Source: Hemileia vastatrix
Lineage: Eukaryota; Basidiomycota; Pucciniomycetes; Pucciniales; Zaghouaniaceae
NCBI GenBank assembly: GCA_030280995.1
Contig: JASXTE010000008.1
Coordinates: forward strand, 23,433,193-23,497,192
Direction of reading: 5' to 3'
Length of the DNA stretch: 64,000 bases
Within the stretch, counting starts at the first letter, position 1. The number at the start of each line of letters is the position of its first letter. Position numbers and translations under genes: made by a program. This document shows positions 1 to 11,934 of the stretch, one piece after another. The notes below the pieces were generated by a model. The model saw only the letters and a list, made by a program, of their open reading frames with translations, was not told the origin of the DNA and ran no database searches.

Positions 1-835
1 TAAAAATAAAAATAAAAATAAAAATAAAAATAAAAATAAAAATAAAAATAAAAATAAAAATAAAAATAAAAATAAAAATAAAAATAAAAATAAAAATAAA
101 AATAAAAATAAAAATAAAAATAAAAATAAAAATAAAAATAAAAATAAAAATAAAAATAAAAATAAAAATAAAAATAAAAATAAAAATAAAAATAAAAATA
201 AAAATAAAAATAAAAATAAAAATAAAAATAAAAATAAAAATAAAAATAAAAATAAAAATAAAAATAAAAATAAAAATAAAAATAAAAATAAAAATAAAAA
301 TAAAAATAAAAATAAAAATAAAAATAAAAATAAAAATAAAAATAAAAATAAAAATAAAAATAAAAATAAAAATAAAAATAAAAATAAAAATAAAAATAAA
401 AATAAAAATAAAAATAAAAATAAAAATAAAAATAAAAATAAAAATAAAAATAAAAATAAAAATAAAAATAAAAATAAAAATAAAAATAAAAATAAAAATA
501 AAAATAAAAATAAAAATAAAAATAAAAATAAAAATAAAAATAAAAATAAAAATAAAAATAAAAATAAAAATAAAAATAAAAATAAAAATAAAAATAAAAA
601 TAAAAATAAAAATAAAAATAAAAATAAAAATAAAAATAAAAATAAAAATAAAAATAAAAATAAAAATAAAAATAAAAATAAAAATAAAAATAAAAATAAA
701 AATAAAAATAAAAATAAAAATAAAAATAAAAATAAAAATAAAAATAAAAATAAAAATAAAAATAAAAATAAAAATAAAAATAAAAATAAAAATGAAAATG
801 AAAATGAAAATAAAAATGAAAATAAAAATAAAAAT
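1..835. repeat. (TAAAAA)n hexamer array
   Basis: Positions 1 to about 790 are uninterrupted copies of TAAAAA, about 130 units. A few TGAAAA variants follow near 792-820, and then the array decays into A-rich sequence. The array starts at the window edge, so its full length is unknown. The unit is not a usual fungal telomere repeat (TTAGGG type). It has no coding potential. Confidence 0.97.
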
Positions 836-1466
836 AAAAAATAAACTAAAAAATAAACTAAAAATTAAAATTAAAAATCCAAAAAAAAATTAAACAAATT
901 TTTTGTATATATCTTCTAATTATTATTGTTTTCTCTATTTATTGAATTATTAATTTCTTTTTTTATTATTATTAATGTCTGGAAGAAGAAGCCTCTGACG
1001 GTTGGTCCAGATTATGCTGGTGTTTTTGTTTCTTGTTGGGATTGGGGGAAGAACTGTGTTCCTTGTGGTGTAGTAGGCTGGAGAGAGATTAGGGATTTTA
1101 ATGGTCAGGAACTTTATTTGAAGGTTATTTTTGGGTAGAAGTAAAAGAGGCTGGGATTGAGTGTTGGAAGGTGTTCTTAGTTATGCTACATATCTTCCGG
1201 TGGTCATCAAGAAGTTGTTTCCTAAGGTTCTTTTCAAATTCATTCAATGGGCCATGAAGAACAAAGTCTTTAAGCATGTTTTAACACATCATACTTAGGT
1301 GTTGCTTCATATCAAAGTAATCCAGTGTTACTGTGGTTTCTAGAGGTTGGCCAATCCCAATATTAGCTTTGGGATAAGGGGTTCCAACTAAAGGGAATAA
1401 TTGGATTAGTAATTGTTTTCTTTTGAAGAAATTGGATTAATTTATTTGTTACTTACAGATTGGAAG
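836..1466. other. no gene recognised
   Basis: This is A/T-rich sequence leaving the hexamer array, then ordinary-composition DNA. A 70-codon plus-strand frame at 926-1138 has no recognisable motif and was not called. No repeat shared with the rest of the window was seen. Confidence 0.5.
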
Positions 1467-2518
1467 CTAACCAAATCTGTAAGCAACTGGAATTTGGATT
1501 GTTGAAGGGTTTTGAATGGAGGTAGTAGCAGGATCAACCAGATGGAGGTATGAATTTATATGATTACCCTCTAAATGGTGTTGAGAATATGAACTAGGAT
1601 GAGGATGTTCCTGTGGCCTAGTTGGAGAATCAGGGCTGTTGTTTTTGTTGTTAATATTGTTGCTTAGTTCAGTTTGGTTGGGTACTGGTGGTTGAGTATA
1701 AGGGTTGTTGTAGGATGAAGCAGGAGAAGATGACCTAGAAGTTGATTGGGATCTTCTGGATGAATTTCTGGAAGAAATTGAACTGCCAAATGAATAATTG
1801 TCTAGAAGAGGAGAGTCGTAGTTGCTTCTTCTTTGTTGAGAGGAATAGTTTTGTCTAGGAGCAGTGTTTGGTGCTCTGGTGTTTTCTTGGGGTCCTCTGG
1901 CTGGTCTTCTAGAAGTTTTAAAATTTTTGGCAATTTTGGATGCAGGAAATTTTAAGTTCATTGCTCTGAGAGAACTAGGAGGTTGTTGTGTGGTGTTATT
2001 GGTGTTTGCTGGCAGAATTTGGCTGTTTTCTGGCTTATTTTTAAGGTTTTGAGCCCGATTTTTGCTTCCTAGCTAGGTGGTTGGGCCACCTGGACACAGT
2101 CTAGCAGGCTGGGAGCTGATTTTGAAGCTGTTTGAGCTAAATTTGCAGAGATAAAGGCCATTTATTGGAAGGATAAAGCAGGTCTTTTGGAGATTTTTCT
2201 GTGAACTGATTGCTGGGATTTTTTGAATGGAGCTGAAGATAAAGAGGAAGAAGCAGGATAAAGTTCTGGTGATTTAGTAGGGGATCTAGAGATGTATTTA
2301 CGTGAAGCTGAAGGTTGTGGTATAGGATATTTGGGGTCTCTGTCACATTTTTTCTTTTTGGAGTTGCAAGAATCACAGGCCCTATTGTAGAGTTTTGCCT
2401 CAGGAGTTGGAAGAGTGAAAGTGCAAGGTCTGCACATGTGAATACACTGTTTGTAAGCATAGTATTTTGGAGCAGTGAAGCAAGGAGGTTCTGGGTCAAA
2501 AGCAGGAGATCCAGCCAT
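1467..2518 (-). pseudogene. broken Cys-rich, Ser-rich protein with a CDSC-x5-C motif
   Basis: The minus-strand frame starts at ATG 2518 and encodes a Cys-rich N-terminus: CIHMCRPC, then about 20 residues later CDSCNSKKKKCDRDP, which resembles the first half of a Zn2Cys6 finger. A Ser/Pro/Lys-rich tract follows. The frame stops at TAA next to 2162. Reading continues in the same frame from an ATG at 2161, meets a TAG, and shifts frame near 2040-2060. The shifted frame joins the frame from 1961 to 1467, which is rich in Ser, Asn, Gln and Pro and looks disordered. Unbroken, this would be one protein of roughly 350 residues. The same CDSC-x3-K-x-K-C signature occurs at 32.7-33.1 kb inside a Harbinger element, so this may be a transposon accessory gene rather than a host gene. 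Function is unknown. Confidence 0.5.
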
Positions 2519-2659
2519 GATTTGTGATTAGAAAAAAATGAAGATAAAATAGATAAGAAGAAAATAATTATCAGTGATGGGTAGATGATGAAGAGAATGT
2601 GGAAGTTCAGTAGGTTGGTTGTGGAGTATTTTGCATGGAATTTTCTCTGTCTTTTTATG

Positions 2660-3110
2660 CAAAGTGTGGAAAGTCCGTCAAGACTTTAAACTGAACAGTT
2701 TGGCCAGTCCATCAAGACTTTAAACTTAAAAATGGTATAGCCCCCCAAAACTATAAACTGAGGATGGTTTGACTGTTGAGTCCTACAGGACTATAAACTG
2801 ATAATGTGGTGTTGGGGTAATTCTGGTAGAGGGCATCCAAAGGGAGAGTATCTGAATTTTGTTAAGGTAAGTATGGGGGTAACTGATGAGCTGGCTGCTC
2901 TGTAGAGAAATTACCCCAGAATTTTAGTTTATTTCTTTGGTCTTTAATGGTTTGATCTCTGGTTCTGTCTTTATAATTTAGGTTTTGAGTCCCCCAAGAC
3001 TATAAACTGAGGGTTTTTGAGTCCCCCAAGACTATAAAATGAGGGCTGTTAATCCCCCAAAACTGAAAACTGAGGATGAGTCCCCCAAGACTGTAAACTG
3101 AGATATTTCT
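2660..3110. repeat. interspersed minisatellite, core CCCCCAAGACTATAAACTGA
   Basis: At least eight copies of a unit of about 25-30 bp built on a CAAGACTATAAACTGAGG core can be read, starting near 2676, 2708, 2735, 2783, 2988, 3020, 3052 and 3080. The last four are close to tandem; the first four are more diverged, and about 200 bp without a copy lies between the two groups. The array lies 150-600 bp upstream of the start of the minus-strand Cys-rich gene. Confidence 0.8.
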
Positions 3111-4319
3111 TATTATTTGCTACATTCAGGAAATATGGAGAGTGGTTAGGAATTTTTCATTTCTCAGTAAAAAAGTTCAATCAAGAGTCATGTGGCAGAA
3201 GATAATCAAGAGATGAAATAAAGTGTTCAGCATTAGCTTTAAACTGGTGGATGAGGTCCTTCATTTTCTCAAGGTCCTGTGGATTTCTAGCAGGAGTTGA
3301 TTGGAAGTATCTTAGCAGAAGGTGTTTTTGTTCAGAAGAGTGTTGTTGGAACTTAGCCTTAATTGTGCAAAAGTGGTTAGGTGTTGGTGCTTCAATGGAT
3401 CCTACATTGTCATCATCACTGGCAGAAGATTGAGGAACTGAGAAGTCATTGGTTATAAAAGTAGATGGAAGGAATAAAAGTTTTTTTTACCATAAAATGG
3501 ACCAAGAATGGTGGTATTGATTTCTGTAGAGGTGTTAGCACTCTTTTTTGAAGGGTGTAGTTTGTTGACTAATCTGGGTATCAGGATGGATGGCCTGGAT
3601 CTTTTGGTGCTGGTAGAAGACAAACCAGGTTGAGGTGCAGGTGAAGCTGTTGAAGATGATAATGGAACAGTTCTGTATCAAGTTTTCCTTCTGGATTGGA
3701 AGACACCAAAGGAGGTTCTGTATGGATGAGCTTGTAGTGTGACGGCGCAGATCAGATTGTTGTCAATGTAGTATTGGCAAGGGCCCATGTCAGAGGCAGA
3801 TTTTGAATGAAATCTGAACATGGTGGATCTGATGAAGAAGAATGTAGAAATTTTCAATTAGAGGGAGGATGTGATCTTCCAACATTGGCAAAGGCCTTTA
3901 TTGGCCCTGTTTGTGTATGTCTTAATTGACATTGGTCAAATAATTACATGTTATTTTGGTTTTATTCAGTGAATTTTGGGACTACGGATATGTGAGTACT
4001 ACCATTGGATAGCCCTGAGTTTTCTCTATATTTGATGTCTTGTTGATTCTTTTCACATTTTAAGCTTTAAGGGGTCATTTCCTCATTTTTCATTTCTAAA
4101 AGATAGCAGTTTAATTTTGTTTTTTGTGTTTTACGGGCTAAACTTAAGTCTTAGGGTTAAGTGCTTAGTACCATTTTGTAGAGCTAATTTGGCTCTCTAT
4201 TTTATGTCACAATGTTGTCATAGCTTAATTTTGTGTTTTAAGGGTTTTAGTAGTCATGGTGGATTTTTCTAAGTATTTTGGGGTTTATTAGATGTTTTTT
4301 GTTGTTTTCTGGCTTCAGG
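3111..4319. other. no gene recognised
   Basis: Only short frames are present and none has a recognisable motif. T-rich tracts occur near 4060-4320. No repeat was matched to the rest of the window. Confidence 0.45.
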
Positions 4320-4400
4320 GAGGTCCCCCCACCTTGGTTATAAAAGGCTGGGGAGCGTTTCTAGAGTATTTTTATTCAATTTGTCTGTCAAAAGTGTCAA
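4320..4400 (+). promoter_or_regulatory. possible core promoter with TATA box
   Basis: TATAAAAGGC sits near 4340 in a short GC-richer stretch, about 30 bp upstream of a GAG/TTTATT transition that would suit a transcription start. Many fungal LTR promoters look like this. No downstream gene is visible, so it may be a relic LTR promoter. Confidence 0.3.
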
Positions 4401-4916
4401 AGTTGTTGCTGTGCATGGATTTTTAGATGGGTGGTCTGTGTGTACATACTGAATAAGACAGTTTGGGGTAACTTTAATTATCATACAACCATCTGGTAAT
4501 TATATCATTGTTTCTCACTCAGTTTTTACTGTTTTTGGCCACAATTGGCTGTGTTTGTTGCAAGGCTAGTTTTTCATTTAACTCAACTTTGGCAACTGGT
4601 TTCTCTGGTGTAGCTTTGAAACCTGCATCAAGTAATATTTCTGTTTTCTGTGCAACAAGTGCACAGTGTTTTGGTTTTCTGGTGTAGATCTTTCTGCATT
4701 TCAGGTTCTCTTTGGTCTGTGGTCTATCTACGCTACTTTCTTGAGTTTTTAAGAAGTCAAGAAGTGTGTTGGAAGGGTTATTTTAACAGTCTCTAATTTT
4801 CTGTAGTAAATAAATCTCACCTGGTATTTATCAAAAGGACAGGGGTTTTTCTCTCTGGTTTTTCTCCAACTCCCTTGGTCAAGGTCTATAGCTACTACTA
4901 TAGGATTGTCTACAAT

Positions 4917-5340
4917 GGTAAAATAATACTGAGACCTGGGTCAAAATCCTCATCACCAACATAATTATATCACCTCACCACCAATTTTCATTTCTTAATA
5001 AATCTAAGTCAAAAAAATTCTATATCTCTTTGAAAAATTTGGAAATAACCTCCCATGCATTTTATTGAAGAAAGGGATGAAAATAACAAAAATTTAATAT
5101 AGCTCCAAAAATTCATAAATAAATACATAAGATAAATGAAATTTACTAGTTTTAAAGTAATGAAAATTCCTCAAGCCAAAATTTGAATCAAGGCTAGAAA
5201 CTAAGTTTGGGACTTTCCACAGGCATAGACTAGATGAACCCCATAAAACAAATTAATTTTATCATGATTACTGTTTATACAACAAAATTTCATTGGCTCA
5301 TTGCTTTAGTTTATTAGATTGAAATATCAGATTTATCTAT
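4917..5340 (+). repeat. internal fragment of the large palindromic element
   Basis: The sequence aligns by eye with 24,555-25,065 and, for its first half, with 63,780-64,000. Shared landmarks are an AAAATAATRCTGA start, the phrase CTCACCACCAATTTTCATTT, and GGGACTTTCCACAGG near 5210. It has neither terminal repeat, so it is a truncated internal piece that ends where the pyrimidine-rich repeat starts. Confidence 0.8.
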
Positions 5341-8300
5341 ATCTATAAAAGAACTGGTGCCTTAATTTTTTAAAACTTAGCATATTCTGGGGCTAACCTA
5401 ACTTCTCCCCTTCTGCCCTCACACTCATACCAGCTCCACCCCTCCATGTTGCACATACCTGCACCCCTTCTCCTCACCCCACCCTGGTATGTTCTCCATT
5501 TTTTCCTTTTTTTCTATTTTAATCCACTTTCACTTACACCCCATGTGTATACCCTTTTCCCTGATCACCACTCTCATCATTGGTATTCATAAGTTTTTTT
5601 TTATTTACACACTTTTATTCCTCATCTCACCCCTTCCAGCTAGCCCCCACCTCCGTCTTAACTGACTCAATCACCTCCTGTGAAACTCACCTTGCTTACC
5701 ACCCCATCTCCCTCACCCACTTGCTCAAGTAAAGATTTTTTAGTTATTTTTTTTTTACTTTTTAACACCACCTCCCCCCTTCCAACAACATCCACCTCCG
5801 CCTTCACCCACTCAATCACCTCCTGTGACATCTACCTCCACCTTCTTGCACACCAATCTACCTACCTCACCAACTTTCTCAAGTAAAGGTGCATTATTTC
5901 TTTAAACTTTTTTTACTTCATAACACCACCTCTTCTCTTCCAGAAATGCCCACCTCCACCTCCACCTCCACAGCCTTGCACACCACCCCGTTTCCACTAA
6001 TTTTTTGTAAGTAACTCTTTTCTTTTTTTTATATATCATCTCACTCTTATATATCCCTATTTCCCCTCTTCCAGAAACCTTCCATCTCTGCCTCCACCCA
6101 TGCTGTAGAAAGAAAAATTTCTATAATACTAAGCTATATAAACAATCTGAGATGGGTTGGTCTTCCTCCTAAGACTGCTTTAAATTAAGTGCATACCACT
6201 CTAAAATTTAAAGACAGTGAAAGCAGGTATTATAAGTGTGGTTATATATTTTGGGGAAGAAAGTAAAAAGGGTAAATAGCGAACTTTTCCAAAGAAAGAA
6301 ACAATATATTTTAATATAAGTAATCTATCTGTTGGCTAGATCTATTCTCAGTAAGTGCTAGTACTCTCAGTCACTCCCACTTGAAGCATGTTATCAAATA
6401 ATATCCTTACTGTAGTAATAAAATAACTATACAGTGCTACTTCTGGTATGCACACCCAATTTGAACAAAAAGAATAAAATATATCTAAATTTCTTTTCCA
6501 TGAATAATCATTCTATTTCACTCTCTATTTTTATATTCTACCTTATTTAAACTATTTTTTTTCTTCTCCTTCTACCTTTTAAAAGTGAGTGCCCTTTTAT
6601 ATATATTGTATGTTCAGCGCCTATCCCCTATGTTTCCTTTCCCTATGGGCTCCACTACACAAGTTCAACACTAATTCAAGAATATCAAACAGTAAATAAG
6701 TATCTTAATAATATACGCAAATTTTTTAGCATAAGTCTTGGTTCTAAGAGTGCCTGATACATTTGTAATTTTACTATTAGCATCAAATGATTTACATTTC
6801 TATACATATCTTATACTTCCTTGAGATTCCTAACTATATAATAAGTACTGAACTGCCTTTGATACCTATTATTATAACCCACACTTGCCATATGAGTATA
6901 CACTGTTTTGAAACCCTTTGTTCTAATTCAATACCCTTCCTTCAAGTCTTACTTCTTTTTCTTCTATTGTTGAGCACTTCTTATCAACCCACTTGCTCTT
7001 CTAGTGCTACCTTATTCCTCTAACAAGTTTCTATCAACAATGGAAGAAAATAGTAGTATTCAAGAGACATTGCTCTTATCTAAGTGTGAATTTTGTAACA
7101 TTTCTTTTTTCTGCTTCCTAAGTCTATTATATGTGTCTAGCACTAACCATTACTTTCACAAGTAAATACCATACCCTTGCTTATTGCTGCATACCCTTTT
7201 TTCTACTCTATGCTTCTAGTACTAGTCATAGCTTCCTCAAATACATATTATATTCCAGTATGGACTTTCCTCTGTCCTCTACTTGCCATGGCTTGTATAT
7301 CCATAGTACACAAAATAAACTGTGCACAGATAAACTACTTTTTCTGTGCTTTTGAAGACCCCTTTGTTTCACTTCTGTAACCATCCTTCCTGGAAACTCC
7401 TTTGTTGTGCTTCCTGCTAACTGAGACATTTGCTGTGCTCCTGAGACTTTTGTTGCATCTATTCGAGATGTGTACCACAACACTCTCATCTCTTCTTCCA
7501 CCCACAAAATCACTTCTTGCACCACCCACCAGACACACAGGCCACCAATATTTTTACCACTAAGTAAGGTATGGGTTTTTTTCTGCTCTAATTCTATTTT
7601 ATCATCTTTCTCACTATATATGTTTCTTCTTTTCCCCTTCTATCAATTTTTACTTCATCAACTTCTTCATTTGAAGAAGAAAAAAAACAAATGAAATTAT
7701 CTATCTTTATTTATAAAAAAAGAAGTGGTACCCCAGCTTCTAAAACTTAGAATATTCTTCTGCTTACCTAAATTCCCTCTTCTTCCCTTGAACCCACCCA
7801 AGCTCCACCCCTCCAAATTGCACATACTGGCGCCCCTTCTCCTCACCCCACCCTGGTAAGTTCTCTTTTTTTTTTTTCTTTTTTATTTTAATCCACTTCC
7901 ACTTCCACCCCACCTGTTTACCCTTTTCCCTGATCACCACTCATCCTTGGTACTCATAGGTCTTTTTTTTATTTATGCACTTTTAATTCCCATCTCACCC
8001 CTTCCAGCTATCACCCACATCTGCCTCTACCCACTTGATCACCCCCTGTGAAACCCACCTCCACCTCCACCAACTCGCACACCACCCCACCTCCCTCACC
8101 CACTTGCTCAAGTAAAGGCTCATTTTTTTACTTTTTACCACCACCTCACCCCTTCCAGAAATCCCCACCTCTGACTCCACCCACTCAATCACCTCATGTG
8201 ACACCCACCTCCACCTCCACCACCTCACACACCTCCCTACCTCCCTCACCCACTTTCTCAAGAAAAGGTTCATTTTTTTTGTTATTTTAAATCTTAACAC

Positions 8301-9715
8301 CACCTCCCCCCTCTGCCTCCGCCCACTTGATCACCTCCTGCAACACCCATCTCCACCTCCACCACCTTGTAAACCACACCACCTCCCATTCCCACTTTCT
8401 CAAGTAAATAGTTTTTTTTACTCTTTACATTATCTCCCTTTTTCCAGCCATTCCCACCTCTTCCTCCACCCACTTTATCACCTCCTGCAACACACACCTC
8501 CACCTTAACTACCTTGAAAACCACCCCAACTCCACCTCCACCAACTCGCACACCACACCACCTTCCTTGCCTACCTGCTGAAGTAAAGGTTTGTTTGTTT
8601 TTTTTCTTTTTTTTACTTTTTAACATTACCACTGCCTCCACCCACTCAATCATCTCCTGAATCCCCCACCTCCACCTCCATTACCTCATAAACCACCCCA
8701 CCTCCCTTGCCCACTTGCTCAAGTAAAGGTTTGTTTTTTTTTCTGGTTTTTTTACTCTTTTTTTACTTTTTAACACCACCTCTCACCTTCCAGAAACTCA
8801 CCCCTCCTCCTCCACTCATTTGAACACCTCCTGAAACACCCACCTCCACCACCACCACCACATCACACACCACCCCACCTCCACTAATTGTGTGATACCC
8901 ACCTCCACCTCCACCTCCACCATTTTGCACACCACCCCACTTCCCTTGCCCACTTGATCAAGTAAAGGTTCTTTTTATTATTATTATTATTATTTTTACT
9001 TTTTAACACAACCTTCCCCCCTTCAAGAAACACCCACTTTATCACCTTCTGCAACACCCACCTTACCAACTTTCTCAAGTAAAGGTTTTTTTATTATTAT
9101 TTTATTTTACTTTTTAACATCACCTCCCCCCTCCCAGAAATTTCCACCTTTGCCTCCACCCACTTGATCACCTCCTGCAACACCCACCTCCACCTCCACC
9201 ACCTTGCTCACCACCCCACCTCCACTAATTGTGAAACACCCACCTCCACCTCCACCAGCTCTCACACCACCCCATATCCCTTTCCCACTTGCTCAAGTAA
9301 AGGTTTTTTTTAAATTTTTTTTTGACTTTTTAACACTGCCTCCCTCTCCACCCACTCAATCACCTCCTGCAATGCCCACCTCCACCTCCATCACCTTGCA
9401 CACCACCCCACCTCTACTAATTGTTCATAAGTAATTATTTTATATCATCTCTCTCTTATATATCCCTATGTCTCCCCTTCAAGAAACCTCTCATCTCTGC
9501 CTTGACCCACACAATCACCTCCTGCACCACCCACCTGACACACAGGCAACCAATATCTCTACCACTAAGTACGACATGGGTTTCTTTCTTCTCAAATTCT
9601 ATTTCATTATCTTTCTCACTATATATGTTTCTTCTTTTCCCCTTCTATCAATTTTGCTTCATCAACTTCTTCATTTGAAGAAAAATAAAAAAATAAAATT
9701 ATCTATATATAAATA
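5341..9715. repeat. CCACCT-rich pyrimidine minisatellite in two large tandem units
   Basis: Most of this span consists of imperfect units of about 120-160 bp. Each contains CCACCTCCACCTCCACC, CACACCACCCCACCTCCC, CACTTGCTCAAGTAAAGG, a T-rich tract with ACTTTTTAACACCACC, and CTTCCAGAAA. At a larger scale there are two tandem super-units. Each starts with TAAAACTTAG...CTCCACCCCTCC (near 5373 and 7738) and ends with ACTATATATGTTTCTTCTTT...TTCATTTGAAGAA (near 7610-7690 and 9615-9690). The first super-unit is interrupted by R1 at about 6105-7465. Frames of 60-120 codons here are by-products of the repeat. Confidence 0.85.
6105..7465. repeat. R1 LTR-like dispersed repeat, copy A
   Basis: It begins TGTAGAAAGAAAAATTTC and shares a string of landmarks with 35,252-35,914 and 21,527 onward: AGATGGGTTGG, CTAGATCTATTCTCA, TCAGTCACTC and AATAAAATAACTATACA. 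It splits the first super-unit of the pyrimidine repeat, whose sequence resumes near 7470. Read on the minus strand it would run from TGTTGTGG to TTTCTACA, the TG...CA form of a solo LTR. I could not find a clean 5-bp target duplication, and no internal coding domain was seen, so the LTR label is tentative. Confidence 0.6.
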
Positions 9716-9724
9716 AATATAGTT

Positions 9725-10140
9725 ATTAATATATATTTGTAATTAAATGCAAATGATATATATATATTTGTAATAAAATGGAATTGATGTATATTTTTGT
9801 AATAAAATGCAAATGATACATACATATTTTTAATGAAATGAAATTGGTATATATTGCTTCATTAATATCATTATATGAAGAAGTAAAATATAATGAAATT
9901 ATGATATATTTTAAATAAAATGTAATTGATATATATGGCTTCATGAACATCATAATATGAAGCAGTAAAAATTTAATGAAACTATGATGTATATACTTCT
10001 AATAAAATGACTTTGATATATATATTACTTCATAAATTTCATCATATGAGGCGGATAATATCTATATATATAATGAAACTAAAATATATATGTTGATATT
10101 GATATATGAAATTCAATTGATATTAAAATAATGAATATTT
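9725..10140. repeat. AT-rich tandem repeat, about 50-60 bp unit
   Basis: Units built on TTTGTAATAAAATG...AATTGATATATAT are repeated with strong divergence, for example near 9738, 9768, 9798, 9828, 9910 and 9995. A second element, GCTTCATTAATATCATTATATGAAG, recurs imperfectly near 9857, 9940 and 10,028. There is no coding potential. Confidence 0.7.
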
Positions 10141-10779
10141 TTCATCATTTGAAGCTGAATTAATTAATGAAAATTTTTATAATTTTTTTTTATGTATAGA
10201 TATGATAATTCATAGATAATATTTTTATGTAGAGATATATATGGTGACAATTCATGTGATGATATAAGATTTGTGATGATAATAGTTTTTTATTTATATA
10301 ACATAATTTGTAGATATAATATTTTAGCATTTTGTATAACCTTGAAATTACTGTCTTGGGAGAAACCCACCATATATATTGGAAATGATGATGTGACCAA
10401 TCCTCTGAATTTTGTAACCTTCTTTTTTATTTTTAATCATAGGTCCATCTTTCACTACAAGAGGTAGTGGACCCTGTGGACTATCAGATTTTTAAACCAT
10501 AATTCAAGGGATAAGGGCAATAGATCCATCCAATAGCCATGCTCAACTTCCTTTTTCATCCAATTGATCTGTTCCAGGAAGGCCATCCATCAACTCTGCT
10601 TTGTAATCACAAATTGCTTCATTTACATTTGGAAGAAGGCCCCTGACTCCCTCATATCCTCAGCCTCACTTTTTTGAAAAAATGTGATGTAATTTGTGTT
10701 TATTGAGGGGCAGCTCATTGGTTGGTGGAGAAACTTTTGGCATCACCCGTAAGGAAACCAAGTTTTTTTATGTTCTGAA

Positions 10780-11590
10780 GAAGAGGAAAGGTTGTCATAC
10801 CTATAACACTTGAACCACCAACAGAGTTAAAACACTATTTGAAGGATTTGAACCATGGTTGGCTAATACTTCTTTTCCACATGTGTATCCAATAACTAAT
10901 TTTATCTCTTTTACCTATATATTTTCTAACTTTAAAATGAAAATAATTTCTGAAGATGCCAATAACTACAGGAAAAATATTCTAAATTGTAATGATTCCT
11001 TTGCAATTACTTCTCTTGGTGAAAAAATTGATCATTAAACCTGGGAAAAAAGGGTGTCTTTACTTTCCAAATATCTGGTGAACTGCCTCACTATTTTGGC
11101 TCACTCCTACTGCCTGTAGATGGTGCTGCAAAATTTACAAAAATATAAGTTACACAGCATGATCCTCTACAGAAGGCCCTACAACAAGTTGAAAATGTGC
11201 ATCAAAATTCTCTCCTCCCTGTAATTATTTTTTTCAAGAAATGTTAGACTGATGTAATCCATTTGTTGCATTGTGAAAAACAGCTCAAGAAAGAATGTCT
11301 CAGTCAAACTCCCTTATCAAAATCTGCCTCAAAATCATTGATCCCCAAAATTTTAACCTAAAACACTATAACAACCCTAATTGTAATGTAGTAGGTTTGA
11401 TCATGCATGGAAGTGGTGAGGAATCTCAAGGCTTTAGGGATATCATTCTGTTTCAAAGAGATTCCCCCCTTCAAAGGATATCTTAATTATATCACAGCTA
11501 TTCCAAATTATTATTACCACTTCTTTTCCCTTATGGTGAGGTTGGCTGGCAAATAGGGATTCCCTTCACAGCAAGGCAACACTTGGATGG
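10780..11590 (+). pseudogene. Helitron N-terminal domain remnant
   Basis: Fragments in changing frames match the region before the Rep motifs of fungal Helitron proteins. Examples are a NYRKNI/SFAITSLGEKID stretch near 10,955-11,030, a PVDGAAKF-like stretch near 11,115, and an uninterrupted 63-codon frame at 11,295-11,486 ending in SQGFRDIILFQRDSPLQRIS. The latter matches the family's QGFRDI-x-QRDG-LQRI region. A LLFPYGEVGWQ stretch follows in another frame near 11,525. Frame changes and stops such as TAA near 11,035 show it is dead. Family assignment rests on known Helitron proteins. Confidence 0.8.
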
Positions 11591-11934
11591 TAATATGAAT
11601 GATGGTGAGGAACCAGGTGTGTTTTTTTAATATTTTTGTTTTTATTTCAGTCTATTTCAGTTCATTTATATAAATTTTATATTTCTTTGTACTTCTCAAT
11701 TTGCATGTACCTGTATATGAAGTTGTGCATGGTAGATAAGGATCAAAAAATATCTCTCAAATTCAATATTTTTCATATAGAGCACACTAACGTCTAAATA
11801 GGGTTATTCTTCTGTCCTTATCTGGCTCATTATTTCAGGAGTACTTGGTTGATTTTTACTATTAAATGGAACAAAACTGACTGCACTACCTCTCTAAAAA
11901 TCAGGATAAAATCCATGCAGACCTCTAATGTGGT

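Noticed and set aside
1..790. Telomere
   Set aside because: TAAAAA is not a known fungal telomere unit, and single-copy or transposon sequence follows without subtelomeric features I could identify.
8048..8653. Proline/threonine-rich and glycine/valine-rich frames of 80-120 codons on both strands
   Set aside because: They are produced by the CCACCT repeat, recur in every unit, and have no start context or conserved motif.
5341..9715. CRISPR array
   Set aside because: Repeats are imperfect, of variable length and without unique spacers, and the organism appears to be a eukaryote.
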